From: a virus
Strand: one strand, 5' to 3'
IMG/VR virus record: IMGVR_UViG_3300021957_000169
Coordinates: 1 to 31,795 of that record
DNA: 31,795 nucleotides
The translations under genes and the position numbers were made by a program. Below, one piece after another: positions 1 through 8,281 of this stretch; position 1 is the stretch's first letter, and the number at the start of each line of letters is the position of its first letter. The notes under the pieces were generated by a model. That model was given only the letters and a program-made list of their open reading frames with translations. It searched no databases and was not told where the DNA came from.

Positions 1-260
1 CTAGTGAGACATCTGTAACTGTTTGGGAGCAAAAGAACGGCAGCGATATAGCTTACTCGGGGCATATGTTCGATGTAAAAGGTAACGATGACTACGTTAT
101 ACACTGGGGGTTCACCGTGTCACTTGCGGCAAACGATTATATAGAAGTATATTGGGCTACAGGAGATACTCAGTTAAACCTACATACCGAGGTAGCTACA
201 TCCCCACACCCCGGTATACCATCCGCGTCTATCGACGTATCATTCGTGAGTAACGCATAA
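1..260 (+). CDS. C-terminal end of a probable phage tail/receptor-binding protein (5' end outside window)
   Basis: The frame is open from the left edge (first full codon at position 3) to a TAA at 258-260, so this is the last 85 or so residues of a longer protein. The visible part alternates short beta-strand-like stretches with conserved-looking elements: VWEQKNGSDIAYSG, then DYVIHWGFTVSLAANDYIEVYW, then PHPGIPSASIDVSFV at the end. That pattern (W-x-x-NG-x-D, a central gDyIEvyW strand and a terminal P-x-x-P-S strand) resembles C1q/TNF-like jelly-roll tips found at the ends of marine phage tail proteins. The assignment is by pattern only. It could equally be a head decoration protein. The stop overlaps the next ATG by one base (TAATG), which suggests coupled translation. 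Confidence 0.6.
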   Translation, partial: SETSVTVWEQKNGSDIAYSGHMFDVKGNDDYVIHWGFTVSLAANDYIEVYWATGDTQLNLHTEVATSPHPGIPSASIDVSFVSNA

Positions 261-742
261 TGACAACAGTTATAGATAGTGAACAAGAGTTCTTGGCGGT
301 GCCTGTAATAATGAACGCGTCTATAATGGAGAACGCGGGGGACGAGAGAACTGTATCTGCAGAGACCTTACAGCTTTCTAAGGCTATGCAAGACCCAAAA
401 TTAACTATAGATCAGTTTGGAAATACATTATTTCTTTTATTCGACGCAAAGAAAGACGCAAAGCCTAAAACGTCATATTTGCGTATATACAATATAGACA
501 CCCCTGAAAATTTGGTGGCTAACGCCGTTGAGTTTTTTATGGCTGCAAGCAAACGAGGACTAACGTACATAGCTTACGCCCCGACGTTACCAAACTACCT
601 CGGCGTGCCCTACGAAGAGTTTTTGTCTGCCTTGTTTGATGGCCCGCTAAAAGACAAAGGATTTAAACGTATGTTGGCTACAAACAATGGAGCGTTGGAA
701 GGATACCTCATTGCTATGCCAAAAACGGAGAGGGTAAACTAG
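260..742 (+). CDS. Hypothetical virion-module protein, 160 aa
   Basis: I do not recognise this protein. It starts at an ATG that shares one base with the preceding stop and ends directly before the 1993-aa gene, so it belongs to the rightward virion operon. It is a soluble mixed alpha/beta sequence without a signal peptide or membrane segment. Visible blocks are a beta-rich middle (FGNTLFLLFDAKK and KTSYLRIYNID), a helix (NAVEFFMAASKRG), a segment rich in aromatics and prolines (YIAYAPTLPNYLGVPYEEF) and a C-terminal strand (GALEGYLIAMPK). The alternation and the terminal strand recall small acyltransferase-like folds, but no acetyl-CoA binding motif can be seen. Its position just before the large ejection-type proteins suggests a structural or assembly role. 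That is inference from context. Confidence 0.7.
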   Translation: MTTVIDSEQEFLAVPVIMNASIMENAGDERTVSAETLQLSKAMQDPKLTIDQFGNTLFLLFDAKKDAKPKTSYLRIYNIDTPENLVANAVEFFMAASKRGLTYIAYAPTLPNYLGVPYEEFLSALFDGPLKDKGFKRMLATNNGALEGYLIAMPKTERVN

Positions 743-3700
743 ATGGCGTGGTGGGACAAAGATTGGCTTGACTGGAGCGGTGTAGATCCTTCGGGAAAAG
801 ATTTACTAGATTGGAGCGGGATTGACCCTACTACAACAGAAAATCAGGTTGACCTAACTAACATTGATATTAACCCTTTCGATGCGGGCGATTATCTTGA
901 GGTAGATCTTGTAGAGTCTGCGGAAATAATAGCTGACGCTATAGCTGAAGACCCTATTGGCACTATAGGTACTATTGCGCTCACGATGGCAGGGGTGCCA
1001 CCTCACGTTATTGCTATGGTGCAGGGCGCTAACACTGCTGCCCGTGGGGGGTCGTTAGAGGATGTTATTCTATCTGCGGTAACCACTTATGCAGGAACTC
1101 AGATAGGCGATATAGTTGATACTAAACTAACAGAGCCATTGAAACAGGCGTTATCAAGTCAAGCGGGGGGTACTTTAGCACCGTTAAACGAAGCATTAGC
1201 CAACGCTATTGGCGCAGGCACCACAGGGGTATCACGGGTTCTCATACATAACCCCAATGCGAGTATTGAAGATTTAGCCAGATCATTTACTGCGTCTGCA
1301 CTCAGTGGAGCTACGCTACAATCAGGTGAGGTAGAGACGTACCTCAATACTACTCTTGGCAAGATTGACGATGTTCTTGGGCTTGAAGGGTCTTCTTTTG
1401 CCAATCTGACTGATTCTGTGCAGGCTAGCATTTCTGCGGGTATAGCAACTGCTGTGTCAGGCGGAGACATAACGTCTAGCATGCTGGAAGGACTGGTCAA
1501 AGGGTATGCGGGTATCGGCCAAGACGTTACCGATGCGCTAGCTGAAACCACAGGCATGTCAGACGCCATGGCTACGCTGTGGACCCAAGCTATGGGCAAC
1601 AGTCTTTCCGCTGCAATAAAAGGCGGGGCCGAACCCACAGACGCTTTCTTCCAAACATTTAGAGATAACGCTGACAAAGGGTTCAAAGAGTGGGTAAATT
1701 CCCCAGATGGCCTTGCAATAAATGATAAATTAGACAGTTTGTTTGGCGACAAAGAAGATACTTTAAGCGCTGCGAGTGCACTTCAAACTGCTGAAACCAA
1801 TCTGGCAAACGCTACCAACAAGGTAAATGATTTAAGTACAGACGCTACGCAATTTAACGCTTTGGCGTCCACTTACAATGCAGACATGACGCAGGAAAAT
1901 CTGGATGCGTTTACGGCTAAAGTTGAAGAATTTAAAACAAAATACGGTGTTGACACGATAGACAGCGCTTTCTTTACGGATCAGCTATCTAGCGCCTCCG
2001 CTGCTCGTAACAACTTGGTAGAACCCTATACTACCGCAGCAGGAAACTATGAAGATGCACTGGGTACTATCTTATCTAAGGCAGATGATTGGGGCACTGA
2101 TTATCTACCCGCGTTCAGCGAAGCAGATAAAGTCGCCGCGTTTACCATACGTCCACAGTTCGACGAGGCCGCGTATAAAGAAGTATTGGGGCTTGACGAT
2201 GATGTGAACGCCTACGAGCACTATTTGAACAACCAGCAGATTGCAGATAGCACAATAGCCGCAAATATAGCAGGCGAATATCAAGATGTTATATTAAAGT
2301 TGCAAAACGGTGAAATTGATGAGTTACCAGAGTGGGTAGGCTCTACAAAAGACATTGTACCCAACGCTTACGGCGCACCAGAAGGTTTGGCTCCACTTGA
2401 TGGCGGTCTACCACCAGACATAGATTTTACCGTGCCGCAAAGACCTCCTTCCCTAGCTAGTGGGCGTGGAGGTGACCCAAGAGATTACGGACTAACTCCA
2501 GAAGAGTACGGAGAATATTTAACCGAAGCAGGGTCGAGTGTGCTAACGACTTTTAAGGACGCATACCGCAATGCTACATCTGGACTTGGAGAAGCGTTCG
2601 GATTTACTGCAGGCGGTGCTGGCACTCTCTTAAACCAGACAACAGAAAATATTATAGATGCGTTTGGTGTAGATCGGTCTGAAGCTGAAAGGTTATCGTA
2701 TGAAAGTCTAGCTATACAATATGACCCTGATCTGACCGATGATGAGAAAGTAGAAAAAATAGCAAATAATGTAGCTTTAGCGACGGCAGCAAACGCGAAA
2801 GCAGAAGCTGAGCAGGGCGCGAATATAACGTTTTTTACTAACTTTACTGATCCGCTAAAAGACACACTTTTAGGCTGGAGTGAATCTGAGGCAAAGAAAA
2901 TATCTCCCGCGATGAAGATCCGCCAGTACAATGCGCTCCCTCACCCAGATACTACATGGGAACAAATACTATCAGGACAGGCAAAAGATCGTTTGGGTAG
3001 ACCCTACGGGTTTGGTGACCCAGTGGCTACAGCGATGTCAGGCGCACAGGAGCTACCCGACTTATTAGTTGACGTAGCGTTGTTGGCGCTTACCAAAAAC
3101 CCTGCCGTTTTAGGTGGTGTTGTAGCTAGTACAAGTATGCTTGAAGCAGGTGAAGCCGCGGCAGATGAAATTAAAGCTGGTTTACAAGCGGGTTACGATT
3201 CCGGTGCGTTACAACAATCCCCTGAGTTTCTTGACCTTGTGCGGTTATATGACGGTGATATGGACGCCGCTTTTGAAAAGCTAGTTGATAATAGTATGGG
3301 CTACGCTGCAGCTTCTGGAGTCGTAGGGGGTCTTGGGGATCTTGTTTTAGCAAAGATAGCTGGGGCTAGTGGGGCTTCTACCCTGCTGAACAATGTACCC
3401 ACAGTATTAAAACCCATAGTAAAGACAGGCGCTGGCGGGTTATCTGAAGGAATTAATGAAGCTGTTGAACAAGTACCCGTAAACATGGCTATTATAAACG
3501 CAAACTTTCTAAGTGATGACGAGGTATCAATTCTTGATGGCACACCTGTTGCGTTTTTAGTGGGTACTTCTAGCGGGGCCACTGCGACCACCGCTGCAGA
3601 TTTTTTTCAAGCCTCTCTGTCCACCATAAAAAACACTGTAAAGTCAGTAGCAGATGGCACGTACACAGCACCTGACGGATCTACATTCGCCCCAGATCAG

Positions 3701-6700
3701 CCTAACAGTGATGCAACAGACTCTGCCGCTGACCAAGCACTAACCTCAATAGTTAAGTATGAATTGTACACAGGAGCGCTAAACAACCTTGCTTCTTGGG
3801 GCGCAGTTCCAAGTAACCCTGCGGATAGCAATTCTACTGAATTTGTAAGTACGCTAAGTGGTCTGGGCTTTGACACAGATACGATTACAGATCTTGGCAA
3901 TGTTGCGTATAGTAACGATTTCGTAACCAAAGACGAAATATCTAACGAAATAAAACTTATAAACCCTGCGTTCAACCCGTCTGAAGAGTTATCAGCGCAG
4001 GCGTATGAACAGTTTGGGGGTAACAAATCTCAAGCAGAATTAGACACACTACTAGGTAATTTTATTGATCCGTACTATTTTGACCGAGACGAAGTAAAGA
4101 AAGCAGCGGAAGCCGCGGGCGTCGTGTTAACTGATGAGCAAGCGGACGAGTATGTAGGGCAAGTTGAAAACGAGGATGATGCGGCAAATGAAACGGTGGA
4201 AGCGTTGAACTCTCTAGTTACAAATGCAGTACTGACCAACACGGTCAACGCTGCAGTCGGCACGCCCTCGGGTGTGGATGAAAACGGCAACGTCATACCT
4301 GCTACGGGGCTGCATAAAACGATTGAAGATGCTACAGGTGGTACATTAACGGGGGACGATGTAACAAAAGCTGTTCAAGACCTTGTGGGTACCCCTGCGG
4401 ATGAGGATGCGGGAACTGAAGCGACCGGACTATACAAAGCACTGACCGACACCGATTTGGATGTTGAGGCGATCAACGATATACTAGGTAATCCCGGCGA
4501 GACGGTGGGTGACTTTACCACAGCGCCTACAGGGTTATTTAAGACGCTTTCAGAACTGAACAATCTAAGTGAGGACGACGTTGCTGATGCGGTGGAAGCC
4601 GCCCTAAACGATGCAGGACTTAGCACAAAAGCACAACAAGATGTAGCTAACATTGTAGGTGAAGCGTTAGGCTCCCCCGCAAGTGTAGATGAGAATGGAG
4701 ATGCGACTGACCCCACAGGCATATACAAAGAGCTAGCCGATTTAGAGGCAGCGGGGTTGTCCACCAATGCAAAGGCGGATGTAGAAAAACTAATTGGTGA
4801 TGTTATTGGTTCCGCTGAAGAAGGCACAGGCGTGCTCGGTGCCATAGATAACCTAAACGACCTTAGTGACTCGGACGTTACCGATATTGTAAAAGAGATA
4901 GTCGGCTCGACGGAAGATAATACAGGGCTGTTTGGCGCTCTTGCGGGCCTCAACAATCTAAGTGACCAAGACGTAAAAACCGCATTAGAAGACTACGTAG
5001 GAACCCCTGCAGGTGTAGATGCAAATAACAACCCCGTTGACCCGACAGGGCTATACGCAGACTTAGGAAATCTGTCTACTGACATTGGGAACGTAGCGGA
5101 TGTGCTAGGTAATCCTGCAGAGTTAGACGTGGATGGTAATGTAGTTACCGAACCTACAGGGGTGTTTGCTAACTTTGCAGCTATAGATACTCGTCTTGAC
5201 ACTATAGACACGGTTACCACCAACCTTACAAACGCCATTGGTGCAGCGGCTCAACTCGGCGTCGACAGCACGGGGTTGTACGCGTATATAGACAGTGCTG
5301 TACAAACACTCAAAGACGCGGGGCTTACACAAGAACAGGTTGCAACGACTGTTACAGGGATCGTGGGTAGTCCTGCTACAGATGATACTGCAGCTACGGG
5401 CATATACGCAGAATTAGGTAATCTTGGGCTAGACCTCGATTCGATTGCTAACACGTTGGGTACTCCCGCTACGGACGACGCCGCGAGTACGGGGCTTTAC
5501 GGGTATATAGACACCGCTACAGGTAAAATAACAGAAGATGTATCGGCTCTTGCAGGCACAGTCGGTAAACCCGCGGTACTAGACGAAGAAGGTAATGTAG
5601 TCGAAGAGGCTACAGGGGTGTTTGCAGATCTAGCTACGCTGGAGGCTTCTGGATTAACTAGAGACGAAGCAATCCTGCAACTTGCCACCAACCTTGGCCT
5701 GCAAACTACCACACTTACTACCGCCATATCTGATGCGGAGGGGCGTATACGGGCAGACATCGGTAAGCCTGCCGTACTGGATGAAGAAGGTAATATAGTA
5801 GACCCTTCGACAGGCGTGTTTGCGGGTATAGATACCGCAGAAAGCCGCATAGTGGAGCTTGTAGAGCAGTACGAAGCTGACGGTATCCTACGAGATGAAG
5901 CTCTTGATACTGCTATAGGCAATGTTGCCACTGATCTCGGTGTGACCAAAGAGGCGCTTCTTGGCGAGATAGGCACAACTAAAACAGATCTTCTTAATGC
6001 GCTAGGCGAGACCGAGACCGCCATTACTGGGCAGGTGGCTGAGCTTGGCCTTGATGTAGACGATATTGCCCGCACAGTCGGTAAACCTGCACGGGACGTA
6101 ACGCAGGAAGATATAGATCTTGTAACAGGCGCAGTTGAAGAAGAGACTCAGCTAAATGCCGCACAAGTAGCCCAGTTTGATGTAGATGGCGACGGTGTAA
6201 TCACCTTTGCAGATCGTGATGCCCTGATCGGGTATATGTCTGACACAGACCCAACACAACTTGCGGCTACGGGTATATACAGTGAGCTAGATACACAGAC
6301 TGATGCCTTTACACAGCTTATGAACACGCTCTCTACAGACATAACCACGCAAATGACCACCGCACAGGCCGACCGAGACCTAAAGCAGCGGCAGAGCAAC
6401 ATCTCTGATTTTACACAGCTTCTCGCGGGTGCGGATGATTTGCAAGGGCAACGTACTACGGTCACTACACCTGACCCTATCGGGGACATTAACCCTTATA
6501 GTTTTGAATCTATCTTCAGAGATGCGGGGCAAGCTGGTAGGTATACTTCTCCGTATGGGGGCACGCAAGCTACCGCCGCTCAAGAAGCATTGGACGCCGC
6601 TCCTCCGACTCAACGCGGGAATATGGGTATGTTGGCGGCTAGACTAAGGGGTGGGTTTGCGCAGGGTGGACAAGTAGAGGACGAAAATGATATGCTGTTA

Positions 6701-6724
6701 AGAGTTCTTGGAGAAATACGATGA
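743..6724 (+). CDS. Giant virion/ejection-type protein with 14 degenerate repeats and an EF-hand-like loop, 1993 aa
   Basis: The ATG at 743 directly follows the previous stop and is preceded by a GGAGAGG ribosome site inside the upstream gene. The N-terminal 750 residues are helical and Ala/Gly/Thr rich. Residues of about 760-960 form a hydrophobic Gly/Ala segment (for example LLVDVALLALTKNPAVLGGVV) containing GGLSEGINEAVEQ, which resembles membrane-active segments of ejected phage proteins. From about residue 1170 to 1850 there are 14 degenerate units of roughly 50 residues, each with G-x-P-A, an acidic turn and T-G-[LIV]-[YF]. Residues 1813-1824 make a Ca-binding EF-hand/dockerin-like loop (DVDGDGVITFAD). 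The C-terminus ends in a GGFAQGGQV tag related to tags in later genes. An internal virion protein ejected with DNA, or a ruler-like fibre, is most likely. No enzymatic motif was found. Confidence 0.85.
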   Translation: MAWWDKDWLDWSGVDPSGKDLLDWSGIDPTTTENQVDLTNIDINPFDAGDYLEVDLVESAEIIADAIAEDPIGTIGTIALTMAGVPPHVIAMVQGANTAARGGSLEDVILSAVTTYAGTQIGDIVDTKLTEPLKQALSSQAGGTLAPLNEALANAIGAGTTGVSRVLIHNPNASIEDLARSFTASALSGATLQSGEVETYLNTTLGKIDDVLGLEGSSFANLTDSVQASISAGIATAVSGGDITSSMLEGLVKGYAGIGQDVTDALAETTGMSDAMATLWTQAMGNSLSAAIKGGAEPTDAFFQTFRDNADKGFKEWVNSPDGLAINDKLDSLFGDKEDTLSAASALQTAETNLANATNKVNDLSTDATQFNALASTYNADMTQENLDAFTAKVEEFKTKYGVDTIDSAFFTDQLSSASAARNNLVEPYTTAAGNYEDALGTILSKADDWGTDYLPAFSEADKVAAFTIRPQFDEAAYKEVLGLDDDVNAYEHYLNNQQIADSTIAANIAGEYQDVILKLQNGEIDELPEWVGSTKDIVPNAYGAPEGLAPLDGGLPPDIDFTVPQRPPSLASGRGGDPRDYGLTPEEYGEYLTEAGSSVLTTFKDAYRNATSGLGEAFGFTAGGAGTLLNQTTENIIDAFGVDRSEAERLSYESLAIQYDPDLTDDEKVEKIANNVALATAANAKAEAEQGANITFFTNFTDPLKDTLLGWSESEAKKISPAMKIRQYNALPHPDTTWEQILSGQAKDRLGRPYGFGDPVATAMSGAQELPDLLVDVALLALTKNPAVLGGVVASTSMLEAGEAAADEIKAGLQAGYDSGALQQSPEFLDLVRLYDGDMDAAFEKLVDNSMGYAAASGVVGGLGDLVLAKIAGASGASTLLNNVPTVLKPIVKTGAGGLSEGINEAVEQVPVNMAIINANFLSDDEVSILDGTPVAFLVGTSSGATATTAADFFQASLSTIKNTVKSVADGTYTAPDGSTFAPDQPNSDATDSAADQALTSIVKYELYTGALNNLASWGAVPSNPADSNSTEFVSTLSGLGFDTDTITDLGNVAYSNDFVTKDEISNEIKLINPAFNPSEELSAQAYEQFGGNKSQAELDTLLGNFIDPYYFDRDEVKKAAEAAGVVLTDEQADEYVGQVENEDDAANETVEALNSLVTNAVLTNTVNAAVGTPSGVDENGNVIPATGLHKTIEDATGGTLTGDDVTKAVQDLVGTPADEDAGTEATGLYKALTDTDLDVEAINDILGNPGETVGDFTTAPTGLFKTLSELNNLSEDDVADAVEAALNDAGLSTKAQQDVANIVGEALGSPASVDENGDATDPTGIYKELADLEAAGLSTNAKADVEKLIGDVIGSAEEGTGVLGAIDNLNDLSDSDVTDIVKEIVGSTEDNTGLFGALAGLNNLSDQDVKTALEDYVGTPAGVDANNNPVDPTGLYADLGNLSTDIGNVADVLGNPAELDVDGNVVTEPTGVFANFAAIDTRLDTIDTVTTNLTNAIGAAAQLGVDSTGLYAYIDSAVQTLKDAGLTQEQVATTVTGIVGSPATDDTAATGIYAELGNLGLDLDSIANTLGTPATDDAASTGLYGYIDTATGKITEDVSALAGTVGKPAVLDEEGNVVEEATGVFADLATLEASGLTRDEAILQLATNLGLQTTTLTTAISDAEGRIRADIGKPAVLDEEGNIVDPSTGVFAGIDTAESRIVELVEQYEADGILRDEALDTAIGNVATDLGVTKEALLGEIGTTKTDLLNALGETETAITGQVAELGLDVDDIARTVGKPARDVTQEDIDLVTGAVEEETQLNAAQVAQFDVDGDGVITFADRDALIGYMSDTDPTQLAATGIYSELDTQTDAFTQLMNTLSTDITTQMTTAQADRDLKQRQSNISDFTQLLAGADDLQGQRTTVTTPDPIGDINPYSFESIFRDAGQAGRYTSPYGGTQATAAQEALDAAPPTQRGNMGMLAARLRGGFAQGGQVEDENDMLLRVLGEIR
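4255..6290 (+). repeat. In-frame array of 14 degenerate ~50-aa units (G-x-P-A ... T-G-hydrophobic-aromatic)
   Basis: Within the 1993-aa protein, the tripeptide TG followed by L/I/V and usually an aromatic residue occurs 14 times (LHK, LYK, LFK, IYK, VLG, LFG, LYA, VFA, LYA, IYA, LYG, VFA, VFA, IYS). Most copies are preceded by G-[TSNK]-P-A and an acidic D-E-x-G-N type turn. Mean spacing is about 50 residues, with units varying by short helical inserts such as NLSDxDV. The DNA copies are diverged, so this is an old or selected protein repeat rather than a recent tandem duplication. The EF-hand-like loop sits between the last two units. Confidence 0.85.
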
Positions 6725-7431
6725 GTTGGTTTACCGATACGATAAAAAGCGTAACTGGTGGCGCTGTAGATTTACCGGACATTGATTTTCTTAGTCAAGA
6801 TGGCGACCCTGCTACACGTATGGCGGGTCTCCTCGGCGGGAGTGCCTTGTTAAAAGCTACAGGTTTGGCCGATAGCCAGTCAAAAAAGGTAGGCTATCAA
6901 GGCAAAATACCTGATTACGCTGTAGAACGTCAGATGGTCCCTCAGTCCTACGACCCCAATAGACGCGCAGGTAGTAGCGGACAGCGTTATTTTACTGACA
7001 CTCAGTACGTTTCACCGGGAGGTGAAGAGGCGGCAAAGCTCGCAGCAACGGAGCAAGCAGAAGGTCTGGCTGCACTAAATTTAGCCAACCCCGCACGCCA
7101 AGAACGCAAACGCCCTGCTGTGGGTATACCGATGCCTGTAGAAGAAATGGCTGCAGGGGGTATTGCCACACTGAAAAAAGGTAAGTATCTTGACGGCAAG
7201 ACCGATGGTATGGCCGATGAAGTGCCCGCCACTATTGAAGGTACACAAGAAGCCCGTCTTAGCGATGGGGAGTTTGTGATCCCTGCAGACGTTGTAAGCC
7301 ACCTCGGCAACGGCAACTCTGACGCAGGCGCGAAAGTTTTAGAAGGCATGATGGCTCGGGTACGCAAAGCGCGTACTGGAAACGATAAACAGGGTAAAGA
7401 AATAGACCCTAAAAAGTTCATACCCGCGTGA
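6721..7431 (+). CDS. Phage structural protein with GEFVIPA-type C-terminal motif, 236 aa
   Basis: The start overlaps the upstream stop as ATGA and has GGAGAAA just upstream. The N-terminal part is helical and Gly-rich. Near residues 140-155 there is a short tag AAGGIATLKKGK, and near residues 175-200 the element LSDGEFVIPADVVSHLG. The latter matches the widespread phage pattern L-x-x-GE-[FY]-V-[IV] followed by a helix ending in a G-containing linker, seen near the ends of tape-measure-like and other tail-associated proteins. After it comes a basic helix (GMMARVRKART) and a charged tail. The function is probably a head-tail connector or internal virion protein. The specific role cannot be set from the sequence. 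Confidence 0.75.
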   Translation: MSWFTDTIKSVTGGAVDLPDIDFLSQDGDPATRMAGLLGGSALLKATGLADSQSKKVGYQGKIPDYAVERQMVPQSYDPNRRAGSSGQRYFTDTQYVSPGGEEAAKLAATEQAEGLAALNLANPARQERKRPAVGIPMPVEEMAAGGIATLKKGKYLDGKTDGMADEVPATIEGTQEARLSDGEFVIPADVVSHLGNGNSDAGAKVLEGMMARVRKARTGNDKQGKEIDPKKFIPA

Positions 7432-7439
7432 GGTAACCC

Positions 7440-8279
7440 ATGGCAGAAGAAAACATTTCAACTTACGTTGACCCGATGGCGGGCGCAGAAACGGGTAGAG
7501 AGTCGTCCCTATCTACTTGGGCAGGTGACTACGTTACCGATATGCTCGGCAAGGGTGCAGCGCTAGGTAGTCAAGATTATCAAGGGTATGGCGGTCCACT
7601 TACAGCAGGTACATCTGAACTGCAGGATGTGTCGTTCGGCGCGTTCGAAGGTATGGACATCCCTACAGACGAAATGGGGGTATTTACCCCACAAACGTTT
7701 ACCGCGGATACTGCACAACAATACATGAACCCGTACCTTATGGCAGGGCTGCAGCCACAGCTAGATGAGGTTCGCCGCCAAGCAGGCATTACGGCTGCAC
7801 AGAATGCTAATAAGTTTGCAGGGGCGTACGGTGGGTCGGCTCAGGCATTGTTCGATGCGGAAGCCGCTCGTAACATGGCTCAAAACTTATCTAGCATAAC
7901 AGGTCAAGGTTACTCAGACGCGTTTGACAAAGCTATGGGCCAGTTCAATACCGAGCAAGGGCGCGAGATGGAGGCTCAGACCGCGGCCAATCAGTACACT
8001 CGCAACCTCATTGGTGACATAGCCGCAGCGGGTGCAGAGCAGCGTGCCATTGAATCTGAAGGTATCACCGCAGATAGATTGCAGTTTGAGGAAGAACGTG
8101 ACTTCCCATACAAGCAAGTACAGTACATGCAATCACTCCTGCAGGGGTTGCCGATTGGGGCGCAGTCTTACAGCTACGCTGAACCTAGTATGTTGTCAGA
8201 GATCCTTGGTGGGGCTGGCGGACTACAAGCGCTGTACAACCTTATGTACGGTAAAGAAGATAAGAAAGATGGGGCATAA
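7440..8279 (+). CDS. Probable internal virion/DNA-ejection protein, 279 aa
   Basis: This is a soluble helical protein of the virion operon, starting eight bases after the preceding stop with a GAGG ribosome site. Residues of about 98-110 read QQYMNPYLMAGLQP, followed by a Gly/Ala/Gln-rich helix containing KFAGAYGGSAQALFDAEAARNMAQ. Near residue 220 there is FPYKQVQYMQSLLQGLP. The combination of YMNPY, a GG-containing Ala-rich helix and FPYxQ-x(5,6)-LLQGLP is typical of a family of podovirus internal or ejection proteins of about 30 kDa. I base the call on that pattern and on the neighbouring giant ejection-type genes. It could instead be a minor head protein. No catalytic motif is visible. Confidence 0.7.
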   Translation: MAEENISTYVDPMAGAETGRESSLSTWAGDYVTDMLGKGAALGSQDYQGYGGPLTAGTSELQDVSFGAFEGMDIPTDEMGVFTPQTFTADTAQQYMNPYLMAGLQPQLDEVRRQAGITAAQNANKFAGAYGGSAQALFDAEAARNMAQNLSSITGQGYSDAFDKAMGQFNTEQGREMEAQTAANQYTRNLIGDIAAAGAEQRAIESEGITADRLQFEEERDFPYKQVQYMQSLLQGLPIGAQSYSYAEPSMLSEILGGAGGLQALYNLMYGKEDKKDGA

Positions 8280-8281
8280 AT

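Noticed and set aside
4375-6075. Several minus-strand frames of 60-193 codons within the 1993-aa gene
   Set aside because: They are Ser/Pro/Ala-rich shadows of a repeat-rich coding frame and would be transcribed against the virion operon.
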